42,125 nt of DNA from Oscillospiraceae bacterium (GCA_017939025.1 JAGBAI010000086.1:1-42125); one strand, 5' to 3'. Positions 1 to 7,001 are shown, numbered from the stretch's first letter. Notes: generated from the sequence alone by a model not told the origin. Numbers and translations are program-made.

Positions 1-1
1 C

Positions 2-127
2 TGTTATGAGATTCTAAGCAAAATGGACGAGAAAGTAGACGTTCCCCGATATGAGCAAAATCTCGTAAAACTGTTTGCGCTTGAGAAAGCACAGAACGAT
101 GCTATCAATGGAAGCAAAAACGAATAA
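2..127 (+). CDS. C-terminal end of an unrecognised element protein (partial)
   Basis: An open frame enters from the left edge of the window and stops at TAA 125-127, giving about 41 residues that are charged and rich in Lys, Glu and Asn, ending in NGSKNE. I do not recognise the family. It overlaps the start of the following KTR gene, which suggests the two are translated together as part of the conjugative element. Only the tail is visible, so no function is assigned. Confidence 0.45.
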   Translation, partial: CYEILSKMDEKVDVPRYEQNLVKLFALEKAQNDAINGSKNE

Positions 128-293
128 CCAAAAGGACGAAGCCCGCTGGATTCGCTGCCCGGTCTGTGGCGGCAAAACCCGATTGAAGGTGTACTACAAT
201 ACAGCTCTTTTTAATTACCCGCTGTTCTGCCCCAAATGCAAAACAGAAAAAATCATCGATGTCATGCAATTTAAAATGGCCGTGAGCGATTGA
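108..293 (+). CDS. Cysteine-rich KTR domain protein
   Basis: A 61-residue protein with two zinc-knuckle-like pairs, CPVCGGKTR near residues 16-24 and CPKC near residues 40-43. The CPVCGxKTR signature is that of the cysteine-rich KTR family, small proteins of unknown role found in conjugative transposons. I chose the ATG at 108 because relatives have only a short N-terminus before the first cysteine pair. An ATG at 99 and a TTG at 75 are in frame alternatives, and none has a strong ribosome site. It overlaps the end of the upstream gene by 20 bases and is followed by a strong terminator. The likely role is binding of metal and perhaps nucleic acid; this is inference from the knuckles. Confidence 0.75.
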   Translation: MEAKTNNQKDEARWIRCPVCGGKTRLKVYYNTALFNYPLFCPKCKTEKIIDVMQFKMAVSD

Positions 294-311
294 GCCAGCC
301 GCAAAAAGCGC

Positions 312-356
312 AGAGCCTGCTCTCCAAGAAAAATGGAGACGCAGGCTCTTTTTTTG
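312..356 (+). terminator. Rho-independent terminator after the KTR gene
   Basis: A long stem pairs AGAGCCTGC plus TCTCCA (312-326) with TGGAGA, a bulged C, and GCAGGCTCT (334-349), followed by seven T. It ends the transcription unit of the KTR gene and separates it from the regulatory genes downstream. Confidence 0.88.
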
Positions 357-428
357 TTGCCAAATTGCCCTTTCCCGGATTACTTACATGAGGGAAAGAA
401 ACGCTCACGCCGGAAATGAGGTAACGAT

Positions 429-848
429 ATGAATGACGCTTACGAAAAGCGCGTCCAAAATCAGTTTGGTGGCTTCTGCACCAAGGTTCTGAAAAACGAA
501 GCCAGACATATTCATCGAGAATACTCACGTCAACGGGAGCAGGAAAAGTCCATAGAGGACCTGACCTCTGTGGAACTGGAACAAACTGCACATGAAGATC
601 CGTATTTCAATAGTGAACACAGCTTCGAAGTCGATGGACTTCCTGTCGTAGTGGTCGGCGACACTCTTGCAAAAGCAATTTCCCAGCTTTCGCCTATCAA
701 TCAGGACGTGATTCTGAAATCCTATTTTCTCGGCATGACTGACCGGGAGATCAGTGAACAGGTCGGTGTATGTCGACAATCCATCACAAAACGAAGAAAT
801 GGTGCATTGAAGCTGCTTCGTAAGATTCTGTCGGAGGAATACGAATGA
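429..848 (+). CDS. Sigma-70 region 4-like regulator of the conjugative element
   Basis: A 139-residue protein. The C-terminal half (about residues 78-135) has the helix-turn-helix layout of sigma-70 region 4, with the stretch LSPINQDVILKSYF followed by MTDREISEQVGVCRQSITKRR. The N-terminal half is charged and resembles the linker region of Tn916 Orf7-type proteins. In Tn916-like elements this protein acts as a transcription activator of excision and transfer functions; here that role is inferred from similarity and position. A GAGGTAA ribosome site precedes ATG 429. The stop overlaps the start of the next gene (ATGA), so the two are translationally coupled. Confidence 0.82.
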   Translation: MNDAYEKRVQNQFGGFCTKVLKNEARHIHREYSRQREQEKSIEDLTSVELEQTAHEDPYFNSEHSFEVDGLPVVVVGDTLAKAISQLSPINQDVILKSYFLGMTDREISEQVGVCRQSITKRRNGALKLLRKILSEEYE

Positions 849-1078
849 ACCATTTAATTCCTATGTCCGTCATATATGAAGCCATGAATGCAGACGAAAT
901 TGCTGTTTCCACTGTAATTACCCATTATCGTGGGTATATCCGTTTTCTTTCCCGACGGTCCCGTAAGGATGCTCTGGGCTTTGAACACCTATATGTGGAC
1001 GAAGATATGCAGCGCAGATTGGAAAGTAAATTGCTCTACGCTGTTATCACAAATTTTAAAATACTACAGGAGGACTGA
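845..1078 (+). CDS. Small helix-turn-helix protein of conjugative transposons
   Basis: A 77-residue protein beginning MNHLIPMSVIYEAM, matching the small HTH protein (Tn916 Orf8 type, HTH_16 family) that follows the sigma-like gene in many clostridial elements. The conserved pattern of helix, YRGYIRFLSRR and a C-terminal helix ending in LLYAVITNFKIL is visible. Its start overlaps the stop of the sigma-like gene by four bases. The two probably control excision and transfer together. No further gene starts until 1202; the reading frame of six codons at 1078 is too short to be convincing. Confidence 0.78.
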   Translation: MNHLIPMSVIYEAMNADEIAVSTVITHYRGYIRFLSRRSRKDALGFEHLYVDEDMQRRLESKLLYAVITNFKILQED

Positions 1079-1201
1079 TGCAAAACAAAATTGTGTAAGG
1101 ATGTCAGAGGTTATCCCCTTCTGCATGAATATTTCGAATATTAAGCAATGGTCATTGGACGAGCGAAACAAAAATACAATGTCCTAGGAAGGGGGCCTTT
1201 G

Positions 1202-1339
1202 ATGGCAAAAAATGACGTGAAACTGACTTACACATTCGTCAATCCCAACACGCCGAAAGCGTTTGAAAATACACTGAAGAAGATTCTCATTGACAAACTT
1301 CTTTCTAATCCACCCAAACCCACACCCATGAAAACTTGA
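1202..1339 (+). CDS. Small conserved element protein upstream of the recombinase
   Basis: A 45-residue basic protein beginning MAKNDVKLTYTFVNPNTP. The start at 1202 is set by a GGAAGGGGG ribosome site 6-7 bases upstream; an earlier in-frame codon at 1148 has none. Short proteins of this kind, with the motif FVNPNTP followed by a Lys-rich helix, commonly sit directly before the serine recombinase of Clostridia elements. Their role is unknown; a recombination directionality or accessory role would be a guess. It ends about 100 bases before the recombinase start, and the recombinase appears to have its own promoter. Confidence 0.65.
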   Translation: MAKNDVKLTYTFVNPNTPKAFENTLKKILIDKLLSNPPKPTPMKT

Positions 1340-1365
1340 CCAATCTGTATCCAAACAAAAAATAA

Positions 1366-1398
1366 CGCGCTGACAAATTGAAATAAGCGCGGTAAAAT
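1366..1398 (+). promoter_or_regulatory. Promoter of the recombinase with an embedded palindrome
   Basis: CTGACA at 1370-1375 and TAAAAT at 1393-1398 are separated by 17 bases. A dyad CGCGCT (1366-1371) / AGCGCG (1386-1391) spans the -35 box and spacer, as expected for an operator that would block RNA polymerase. Which protein binds it is not known; the element's own HTH protein is a candidate. Confidence 0.5.
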
Positions 1399-1412
1399 CA
1401 TATTGGATATGG

Positions 1413-1439
1413 GTTGGTTGTAAGAAAGGAGCAGCCAAC
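1413..1439 (+). promoter_or_regulatory. Leader hairpin carrying the recombinase ribosome site in its loop
   Basis: GTTGGTTG (1413-1420) can pair with CAGCCAAC (1432-1439) with one G-U pair. The 11-base loop contains AAAGGAG, the ribosome site of the recombinase, whose ATG is at 1442. The stem ends two bases before the start codon, so it could tune translation of the recombinase. Confidence 0.45.
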
Positions 1440-1441
1440 AA

Positions 1442-2947
1442 ATGAGAATTGCAGCCTATTGCCGTGTTTCCACGGACAAGGATGAACAAATAGATAGCCT
1501 GATCCATCAGAAAGAATTTTTTGTCGAGTACGCCAAGCGGAACGGGCACAAGCTGTTTCGGCTTTACGCTGACGAGGGTATCAGCGGAACTTCGCTAAAA
1601 AAGCGGGAAGAATTCAAGCGGCTCCTGCTGGATGCAGAGCTAGGGCTGTTTGACATGGTTGTGGTCAAGGATATCAGCCGCTTTGCCCGAAATACGGTGG
1701 ATGCCCTCCAAAGCATTCGCAAACTGAAATCCATGGGCATCAACACATTGTTTCTAACCGCCAACATGGATTCCATGGGTGACAGTGAATTCATCCTCAC
1801 CCTGTTTTCCGCCATGGCTCAGGAGGAAAGCAACAACCTAAGCAAGCGTGTGAAGTGGGGCAAGAAGATCAACGCGGAAAAGGGGCGTGTCCCCCAGCGG
1901 CTTTTCGGCTATGACCGGATTGATAAATTCACTTTAGAAATCAATCCCGAAGAAGCCAGGATCGTCCGCAAGATTTTCTCTCTTTACAACGAGCAGGGCC
2001 TTGGATGCCGCACAATCAGCATGAGCCTGAACCGGGAAGGTGACAAAACCAAATACGGCAACGACTGGAACGCCCGTGGAGTTCGTCGGGTTCTGGTAAA
2101 TCCCATCTACTGCGGTGTTCTGGTGAACCACAAATACGAAATCGAGGATTTTCTCACGGGCAAACAAGTGAATATTCCCAAAGAAGAACATTTCTACCAT
2201 GAGCGTCCCTCATGGGCCATTGTTCCGCCGGAGGTATTCCAAAAAGCCCAGGAGATCATGGAATCCCGACGGATCAAGTACGATTCCGGCGAGCCTTTCC
2301 GGGAAGCCCGGTACAGCAGCAAGCACATTTTCTCCACACTGATCAAATGCGAACACTGTGGCCGCTCCTTCACTCGGAAAAGCTATACTTACGTCAATAC
2401 CCGCAACTACTGGCGGTGTGTCACCAATGACCAGTATACCGCTGAGAAGTGCGACAACCGTGTATGCCTGGAAGAACCGGAACTACTGGAACAGCTTCGG
2501 GAATACTTCGCTTCCCTGATTGCGGACAAGGATGCCTTTATTGCCAGCATTCTTTCCTGCCTGGACAAGCAGATGCCCGCCTCTCAAAATCCGGATCTTA
2601 TCAAGAAGGATATCGAAACAAAGCGGAAAAAGCTGCTATCCAAAAAAGACCGGTATCAGGAGATGTACGCTAATGACATCATGACCATTGACGAGCTGAA
2701 GGAAAAGGTCACCACTATCACGGAGGAGCTGAAAGAATTGGACATGGACTTAGAGCAGCTTGCCCTGTCCAAGAAAATCGTCAGCAATGCAGAGGATATT
2801 ATCCGCCGCTATACTGAGGAGATCCACCGTTTTCTGGAACTGAAAACCGTCACCAATGTGGATATGCGCCGTATCCTGGACCATATTTCTGTGGACAGGG
2901 ATGGTCATGTCCGGGTGGTGCTGAAGAAATTTGAAGATATCATTTAG
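1442..2947 (+). CDS. Large serine recombinase (element integrase)
   Basis: A 501-residue site-specific recombinase that would integrate and excise the element. Residues 1-140 form the resolvase catalytic domain: YCRVSTDKDEQ carries the nucleophilic Ser, with the later DISRFAR and ALQ motifs typical of the family. The recombinase domain follows (about 150-280, with the RRVLVNPIYCGVLV block). A zinc ribbon has CEHC near residue 301 and a second Cys pair in WRCVTNDQYTAEKCDN. A long coiled-coil region (about 365-470) rich in Lys, Glu and Leu follows. The size fits the TndX/TnpX type. AAAGGAG precedes ATG 1442. It is the last gene of the element and points at the junction with host DNA. Confidence 0.93.
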   Translation: MRIAAYCRVSTDKDEQIDSLIHQKEFFVEYAKRNGHKLFRLYADEGISGTSLKKREEFKRLLLDAELGLFDMVVVKDISRFARNTVDALQSIRKLKSMGINTLFLTANMDSMGDSEFILTLFSAMAQEESNNLSKRVKWGKKINAEKGRVPQRLFGYDRIDKFTLEINPEEARIVRKIFSLYNEQGLGCRTISMSLNREGDKTKYGNDWNARGVRRVLVNPIYCGVLVNHKYEIEDFLTGKQVNIPKEEHFYHERPSWAIVPPEVFQKAQEIMESRRIKYDSGEPFREARYSSKHIFSTLIKCEHCGRSFTRKSYTYVNTRNYWRCVTNDQYTAEKCDNRVCLEEPELLEQLREYFASLIADKDAFIASILSCLDKQMPASQNPDLIKKDIETKRKKLLSKKDRYQEMYANDIMTIDELKEKVTTITEELKELDMDLEQLALSKKIVSNAEDIIRRYTEEIHRFLELKTVTNVDMRRILDHISVDRDGHVRVVLKKFEDII

Positions 2948-3011
2948 TATAACTTTTCTCCAGCTAAAACACTACATTTTACCACGATAATCTACGATTT
3001 TAATACTATTA
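2948..3011. other. Probable attachment-site junction (attR) region
   Basis: This AT-rich stretch lies between the recombinase stop and the point where a truncated host reading frame resumes. Serine integrases recombine at short cores, so the junction should be inside it or a few bases beyond. The core itself cannot be identified from one end alone. Confidence 0.4.
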
Positions 3012-3413
3012 TTGCCTATCGAATTGGTGCCCACAGTAGAGGTCCTGGATCCTATGGTGTTGTCTTCCAAGGTAAGGGGAACGGATTCCTGCAGTTGCGA
3101 CAGTCCCATCACCGTACAGATTCCCGATGCTATCCGGGATCTGTTTGACGAGCCTTTGGTTCTCTCCGGCGGGCAGCGGCAGCTGTTTGTGACCCTGGGG
3201 CAATTCTCCATTGTCCGTCTGGAACGGGAAGCACAGCTGATTGTTCCGGTACTGGATTATGCCATGCCCTGCAAGGAGTGCTGCGATGATGGATGTGGCA
3301 GTGCAGAGGATCCCTGTGAAATGTTCAGCCGCATTCCCTTCCCTGCTGAGGAGTTCTCCCCAAAAACCTGTGATGACCCGGAGAAAACGGATTCCCCATA
3401 TAAAATTTGCTGA
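2991..3413 (+). pseudogene. 3' part of a host gene interrupted by the element
   Basis: The frame is open from just after TAA 2988-2990 to the stop at 3411-3413, about 140 codons. It has no ATG and no ribosome site near its 5' end; only a TTG at 3012 could serve. From about 3024 the sequence is protein-like (VPTVEVLDPMVLSSKVRGT) and ends in a cysteine-rich tail with CKECC, CGS, CEM and a final Cys. The first 8-10 codons are AT-rich and Ile/Leu-rich, unlike the rest, which suggests they are element DNA. I do not recognise the family. A terminator follows at 3432. The best reading is the downstream part of a host gene cut by integration; a short TTG-started gene is the alternative. Confidence 0.6.
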
Positions 3414-3431
3414 CAGATTCCACAATTTTAA

Positions 3432-3464
3432 GCCGTCGGGCATTCCCGGCGGCATTTCTTTTTT
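3432..3464 (+). terminator. Rho-independent terminator of the interrupted host gene
   Basis: GCCGTCGGG and CCGGCGGC pair around a CATTC loop, followed by ATTTCTTTTTT. It sits directly downstream of the truncated gene, which supports that gene once being transcribed from the left. Confidence 0.8.
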
Positions 3465-3479
3465 GTGCATCTTCCCCTC

Positions 3480-3508
3480 TTGTCACATAGATATCATTAT
3501 GATATCAT
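3480..3508 (+). promoter_or_regulatory. Promoter of the SPFH operon with an overlapping 15-base palindrome
   Basis: TTGTCA (3480-3485) and TATCAT (3503-3508) are spaced by 17 bases. The sequence ATATCAT-T-ATGATAT (3491-3505) is a perfect odd-centred palindrome lying in the spacer and running into the -10 box. It is a plausible operator, possibly for the ribbon-helix-helix protein encoded second in the operon. Confidence 0.55.
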
Positions 3509-3544
3509 TTAGATAGAAAAACATTTCCAAAGGAGGTAATCATT

Positions 3545-4519
3545 ATGACCGAAAAAATTCTCAATAAAAACCGGAACGGAATGAAAATGCTGTTTTTATT
3601 GCTGTTGGGCAGCATCGGTGGTCTGATCCTGTTCGCATCCGGCATAAGCAACGGACTGGTTCTCGGCACAGCAGCCGGTATTCTGGGGCTTATGGTTGCT
3701 GTAGTATCCCTGTTCTGCCTGACCGGACTGAAAGTCCTGAAGCCCCAGGAAGCCTTGGTACTGACACTCTTCGGTAAGTATATTGGCACCCTGAAAGGCG
3801 AGGGCTTCTACTGGGTCAATCCCTTCTGCTCCGCAGTCAATCCTGCTGCCGGCACCACACTGAACCAAAGCGGCGATGTCAAGGCCGCCACCACCGAGCT
3901 TTACGGCAAGAAAATGTCCCTGAAGATCATGACCTTAAGCAACAACAAGCAGAAGATCAACGACTGTCTGGGCAATCCTGTAGAAATCGGCATTGCCGTT
4001 ATGTGGCGTGTTGTGGATACCGCTAAGGCTGCTTTCAATGTAGACAACTACAAAGCATTCCTTTCTCTGCAGTGCGACAGCGCCCTGCGCAACATCGTCC
4101 AGATCTATCCCTATGACGCTGCCCCCAATGTGGATACCACCGGCGACGGTAAGGCCGACGACGGCAGCCTTCGGGGCTCCACCGAGATCGTCGTTGCCCG
4201 GATTAAGGATGAGATCCAGTCCCGGGTGGAGGAAGCAGGTCTGGAGATCGTGGATGCCCGGATCACTTACCTGGCGTATGCGCCGGAGATCGCCGCAGTA
4301 ATGCTCCAGCGGCAGCAGGCATCCGCCATTGTGGATGCAAGAAAGCTTATCGTGGACGGCGCAGTGGGCATGGTGGAAATGGCGTTGGAGCGGCTCAACG
4401 AAAATGGCGTAGTTGAGCTGGACGAGGAGCGGAAGGCTGCCATGGTCAGCAATCTGCTGGTGGTTCTGTGCGGCAATAAGGATGCCCAACCCATCGTCAA
4501 CTCCGGATCTCTTTACTGA
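3545..4519 (+). CDS. SPFH/band 7 domain membrane protein
   Basis: A 324-residue protein of the stomatin/flotillin (SPFH) superfamily. Two hydrophobic segments at about residues 15-33 and 37-61 anchor it in the membrane. The SPFH domain starts with KPQEALVLTLFGKYIGTLKGEGFYWVNPF, and continues with the expected VMWRVVDTAKAAFNVDNY strand-helix. The C-terminal part carries the helical RQQASAIVDARKLIVDGAVGM region typical of the family. SPFH proteins form large rings that organise membrane domains or proteases; the specific role is unknown. An AAAGGAGG site precedes ATG 3545. The stop overlaps the ATG of the next gene by one base, so the pair is coupled. It heads a six-gene run of envelope proteins. 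Confidence 0.9.
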   Translation: MTEKILNKNRNGMKMLFLLLLGSIGGLILFASGISNGLVLGTAAGILGLMVAVVSLFCLTGLKVLKPQEALVLTLFGKYIGTLKGEGFYWVNPFCSAVNPAAGTTLNQSGDVKAATTELYGKKMSLKIMTLSNNKQKINDCLGNPVEIGIAVMWRVVDTAKAAFNVDNYKAFLSLQCDSALRNIVQIYPYDAAPNVDTTGDGKADDGSLRGSTEIVVARIKDEIQSRVEEAGLEIVDARITYLAYAPEIAAVMLQRQQASAIVDARKLIVDGAVGMVEMALERLNENGVVELDEERKAAMVSNLLVVLCGNKDAQPIVNSGSLY

Positions 4520-4770
4520 TGGCTGCAGCCCAGAAAAAAGAGGGGCCCCTGCGGCTGGCCCCCGATAATCAGAAAAAGCAGGTTCCCCTGCGGCTCTCTG
4601 CCAAGCTGTACAACGCCATTGCAGAATGGGCAGAGGATGATTTCCGCAGCGTCAATGGTCAGATCGAATACCTGTTGACAGAATGTGTCAAGCAGAGGAG
4701 AAAAAATGGAGGTTATGTTTCCAAAGAACTGGACAAACCCTTCGAACTGGATTTTTTAAAGGAAGAATAG
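4519..4770 (+). CDS. Arc-like ribbon-helix-helix protein paired with SPFH
   Basis: An 83-residue protein. Residues about 19-58 (KKQVPLRLSAKLYNAIAEW, then a second helix with VNGQIEYLL) fit an Arc/MetJ-type ribbon-helix-helix DNA-binding fold. The N-terminal 18 residues and C-terminal 25 are charged and probably flexible. Its ATG overlaps the TGA of the SPFH gene by one base. The SPFH plus Arc-like pair recurs across many Firmicutes, but its purpose is not established. It may bind DNA near the operon promoter, where a palindrome is present, or link the membrane ring to DNA. That function is inferred. Confidence 0.72.
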   Translation: MAAAQKKEGPLRLAPDNQKKQVPLRLSAKLYNAIAEWAEDDFRSVNGQIEYLLTECVKQRRKNGGYVSKELDKPFELDFLKEE

Positions 4771-4813
4771 CCGCCACACAATAACGCCTGTGCAAACAAT
4801 TGGAGGTATGACC

Positions 4814-5179
4814 ATGGAATTCACCATTGTTTCCCTTCTTGAAGCTTTGGGCCTTCTGTTGGCTGCCGGATGCCTGATATGGTTTCTCTGCAGCCATTTT
4901 AAAAGTGAAGCACGAAGCCGGCTGCCTGTAGAGACCGGCAAAGCGGTGGTCTACCAAAAGCACCCGGACCCAGTCTATGTACCCGGTGCCGGAAGCCGGT
5001 ACAATACCGGCAGCAGCTACGTTTACTACATCACCTTCCACACCGACAGTGGCCTGATTTTAAAGCTCTACGTCAATCCCGATGTCTTTTACACCATCGA
5101 AGAGGATTCCCGGGGAGAACTGACCTGGCAGGGTGACCGGTTCTGGAAATTCCAGGCAGACGGCAAAAACGGCCGGTGA
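4814..5179 (+). CDS. DUF2500-like membrane-anchored protein
   Basis: A 121-residue protein with one N-terminal membrane segment (about residues 5-27) and a small beta-rich domain. The latter has YYITFHTDSGLILKLYVNPDVF and ends in GELTWQGDRFWKFQ, the layout of DUF2500 proteins such as E. coli YhhM. The domain probably faces outside or sits near the membrane; no activity is known. I chose ATG 4814 because GGAGG at 4802-4806 lies seven bases upstream; the ATG at 4808 and GTG at 4790 are too close to it or precede it. It follows the ribbon-helix-helix gene after 43 bases and is probably in the same operon. Confidence 0.72.
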   Translation: MEFTIVSLLEALGLLLAAGCLIWFLCSHFKSEARSRLPVETGKAVVYQKHPDPVYVPGAGSRYNTGSSYVYYITFHTDSGLILKLYVNPDVFYTIEEDSRGELTWQGDRFWKFQADGKNGR

Positions 5180-5292
5180 AACGGATGTCTTTCCTCTTTA
5201 ATTCAAGAAACGCTAAAAATTGTACCACAAAATCCCCGGAAACAGATGCGTGATCTGTTCCCGGAAACGAAAAAACAACAGGAGGAACCCTT

Positions 5293-5598
5293 ATGGCAAA
5301 TGTCTGTCCCTGTACCATTGGCAACAGTGTCTCGAAGGCCCTGTTCAATCTGCGTGACGCAAAAAAACTCAATAACCGTGAACCGGAGCAAACCGCGCCC
5401 GCCACCATTCTGAGCCGTACCGTCCGGCACAACAACACAATTTACCATGAAGCACCCTGGCAATATGTCGCCACCTTCCGTCTGGAAAACGGCGAAGAAA
5501 AAACCCTGGTCACCACGGAAGAAACTTACAAAACCTTAAAAGAAGGGCTGGAAGGCAACCTTACCTGGCTGGACGAAATGCTTCTTTCCTTTGCCTGA
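5293..5598 (+). CDS. Second DUF2500-like protein without a membrane anchor
   Basis: A 101-residue protein whose C-terminal half (WQYVATFRLENGEEKTLVTTEETYKTL, then GNLTWLDEMLLSF) has the same strand pattern as the upstream DUF2500-like protein, ending in the similar G-x-LTW block. It lacks the hydrophobic N-terminus and instead starts with MANVCPCTIGN. An AGGAGG site precedes ATG 5293. The 113-base gap before it holds no clear terminator, so co-transcription is likely. It may be a diverged duplicate of its neighbour; function unknown. Confidence 0.6.
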   Translation: MANVCPCTIGNSVSKALFNLRDAKKLNNREPEQTAPATILSRTVRHNNTIYHEAPWQYVATFRLENGEEKTLVTTEETYKTLKEGLEGNLTWLDEMLLSFA

Positions 5599-5638
5599 AC
5601 CCCCGTTAGATCTGCGATTTTGAAAAGGAGGTATCACA

Positions 5639-5935
5639 ATGGATTGGAATCCTTATATTGACCAAAAGAACAGAGCCTTTTCCAGAATCCTCACCGCACT
5701 GTTTCCCGAACAAACAAAAACTGTTCCACGTATCATTATATGGAGTCTGATCTTCCTGCTGGATCTGACACTGGGCATTGCCGGTGCATCCCATTTGGGA
5801 CTCCTTTGGTCTGGCAATACCCGCATAACTTCTGCCCTGCTGGTTGCTGCCATTGTGGGTGTATTCTGGCTTCAGGGCTTTATCTGGAACAAAATTACCG
5901 TTTTCTTCCAGCACCGCAACCGAATCGAACCTTAA
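5639..5935 (+). CDS. Small two-pass membrane protein
   Basis: A 98-residue protein that I do not recognise. Hydrophobic stretches at about residues 30-50 (RIIIWSLIFLLDLTLGIAG) and 64-82 (ITSALLVAAIVGVFWLQGF) should cross the membrane twice, leaving short charged ends. A very good AAAGGAGG ribosome site lies before ATG 5639. It is 40 bases after the previous gene and 17 before the next, consistent with one operon of envelope proteins. Confidence 0.62.
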   Translation: MDWNPYIDQKNRAFSRILTALFPEQTKTVPRIIIWSLIFLLDLTLGIAGASHLGLLWSGNTRITSALLVAAIVGVFWLQGFIWNKITVFFQHRNRIEP

Positions 5936-5952
5936 CACAGAAGGGAATTCCT

Positions 5953-6441
5953 ATGAGATTCAATCTGCATTCCAAGACGCCTCTTCCAATCGTGATCGGT
6001 CTGATCCTGAATCTGATTCTGGTCATCGCACTGGAAATTCTGCTGGTATACCGGTACCCAGCGCCACCGGACAGTGCTGCTTTGGCCCAGGCTGATCCCA
6101 ATTTCCAAAACAGTACCATTCTCATCCGCCAGGATCAATTCCTGCTGGCAGAACAGACTGACGGCAGCCAGCACATTGTTCCCTACAAAACCCACCCCTT
6201 CTTCTTTAACCGCTGCCGGATTTATAACAAAGAAATCAAGGAAGTCAATGACCAAACCGGCACCCAGGCTTTCCGGCTTGGTTTGAGGCTTTACCATGTG
6301 ACTGCTTACCCGGACTATCTGCAGATAAGCTCCGCCGGAGGTTATTCCGGTCAGCAGACCATTCTGATGTATTATCTGTGCCTGTCGGGTTTCCTGGCAT
6401 TGGTGGAGCTGGAAATCCTTGAAAAGATCAAAGGAAAATAA
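5953..6441 (+). CDS. Membrane-anchored hypothetical protein, last gene of the SPFH operon
   Basis: A 162-residue protein with an N-terminal membrane segment (about residues 11-33, LPIVIGLILNLILVIALEIL) and a second near the C-terminus (about 135-153), with an exposed domain of some 95 residues between. The start at ATG 5953 is preceded by AAGGGAAT; the frame stays open upstream to 5740 but that part overlaps the previous gene. No known domain was recognised. A terminator follows at 6445, marking the end of the operon. Confidence 0.6.
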   Translation: MRFNLHSKTPLPIVIGLILNLILVIALEILLVYRYPAPPDSAALAQADPNFQNSTILIRQDQFLLAEQTDGSQHIVPYKTHPFFFNRCRIYNKEIKEVNDQTGTQAFRLGLRLYHVTAYPDYLQISSAGGYSGQQTILMYYLCLSGFLALVELEILEKIKGK

Positions 6442-6444
6442 CAC

Positions 6445-6482
6445 AAAAATGCAGGATCGGGATACCCCTGTCCTGCATTTTT
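6445..6482 (+). terminator. Rho-independent terminator of the SPFH operon
   Basis: AAAAATGCAGGA and TCCTGCATTTTT form a 12-base stem around a 14-base loop, four bases after the last stop codon of the operon. The A and T flanks make it potentially active in both directions. Confidence 0.82.
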
Positions 6483-6576
6483 CTCTGCTGCAATCGCAAA
6501 CCGGACGGTACCCAATAGTCTGTCGATTCGCGTCTAACCAAAGTTTCGTCATAATCAGCCGGCATTGCCGGCAAAA

Positions 6577-6607
6577 TAAAAACGCCGCTGAAATTCAGCG
6601 GCGTGTT
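6577..6607 (-). terminator. Rho-independent terminator of rpmB
   Basis: Read on the minus strand, CGCCGCTGAA pairs with TTCAGCGGCG and is followed by TTTTTATTTT. It is 17 bases downstream of the rpmB stop. Confidence 0.88.
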
Positions 6608-6623
6608 TATATTGCCAGGGAAA

Positions 6624-6812
6624 TCAGATGGCGCGCTCAACCTTGTTGGAGCGGAGGCATCTGGTACAAGCGTACACATGGCAGGGAGTACCGTTAACGA
6701 CAGCCTTAACGCGCTTGACGTTGGGCTTCCATGCACGGTTGGAACGTCTGTGAGAGTGAGAGACCTTGATACCGAAGGTCACGCCCTTACCACAAAAATC
6801 ACACTTAGCCAT
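6624..6812 (-). CDS. rpmB: Ribosomal protein bL28
   Basis: A 62-residue protein beginning MAKCDFCGKGVTFG and containing NRAWKPNVKRVK, the signature of bacterial L28 in the large ribosomal subunit. It has the zinc-binding form with CDFC near the start and CTRC near residue 49, as is usual in Firmicutes. The start at 6812 is fixed by a GGGAGGTG site; an open frame extends upstream to 6896 but is not protein-like. It is a single-gene unit with its own promoter (6868-6896) and terminator, divergent from hprK. Confidence 0.97.
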   Translation of the reverse strand: MAKCDFCGKGVTFGIKVSHSHRRSNRAWKPNVKRVKAVVNGTPCHVYACTRCLRSNKVERAI

Positions 6813-6867
6813 ACTTTGCACCTCCCATCTATTGCTCAATAAACTACGCCTTAACAGGCGCTTAGAT

Positions 6868-6896
6868 ATGATAGCAAACTTTCCCGAAAAATGCAA
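6868..6896 (-). promoter_or_regulatory. Promoter of rpmB
   Basis: On the minus strand, TTGCAT (6896-6891) and TATCAT (6873-6868) are separated by 17 bases and lie about 55 bases before the rpmB start. Confidence 0.6.
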
Positions 6897-6934
6897 GCAC
6901 TTTTTTGAAATTTTTTTGTTTTTTTGAAAATATA

Positions 6935-6963
6935 TTGATATTCCCCTTCGGTATGGGTATAAT
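6935..6963 (+). promoter_or_regulatory. Promoter of hprK
   Basis: TTGATA (6935-6940) and a perfect TATAAT (6958-6963) with a 17-base spacer lie about 40 bases before the hprK start. Confidence 0.72.
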
Positions 6964-7001
6964 AACGGAAATAAACTCTTGCTGTTACGAGGTGCCTGTC
7001 C

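Larger units (their letters stand above)
1..3000 (+). mobile_element. Right end of a Tn916/Tn1549-like integrative conjugative element
   Basis: The gene order cysteine-rich KTR protein, sigma-70-region-4-like protein, small HTH protein, very small basic ORF, large serine recombinase is the usual right-hand end of clostridial conjugative transposons. All genes run toward the element boundary and the recombinase is last, as in elements that use a serine rather than tyrosine integrase (Tn5397-like). The left part, including the conjugation genes, lies outside the window. The right boundary must lie between the recombinase stop at 2947 and the truncated host gene that resumes near 3010. The exact attachment core cannot be read without the other end or an empty site. 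Confidence 0.8.

Noticed and set aside
845..1187. An overlapping 85-codon frame at 930-1187 in the conjugative element
   Set aside because: It lies mostly within the HTH gene in another frame, has no ribosome site and no family resemblance.
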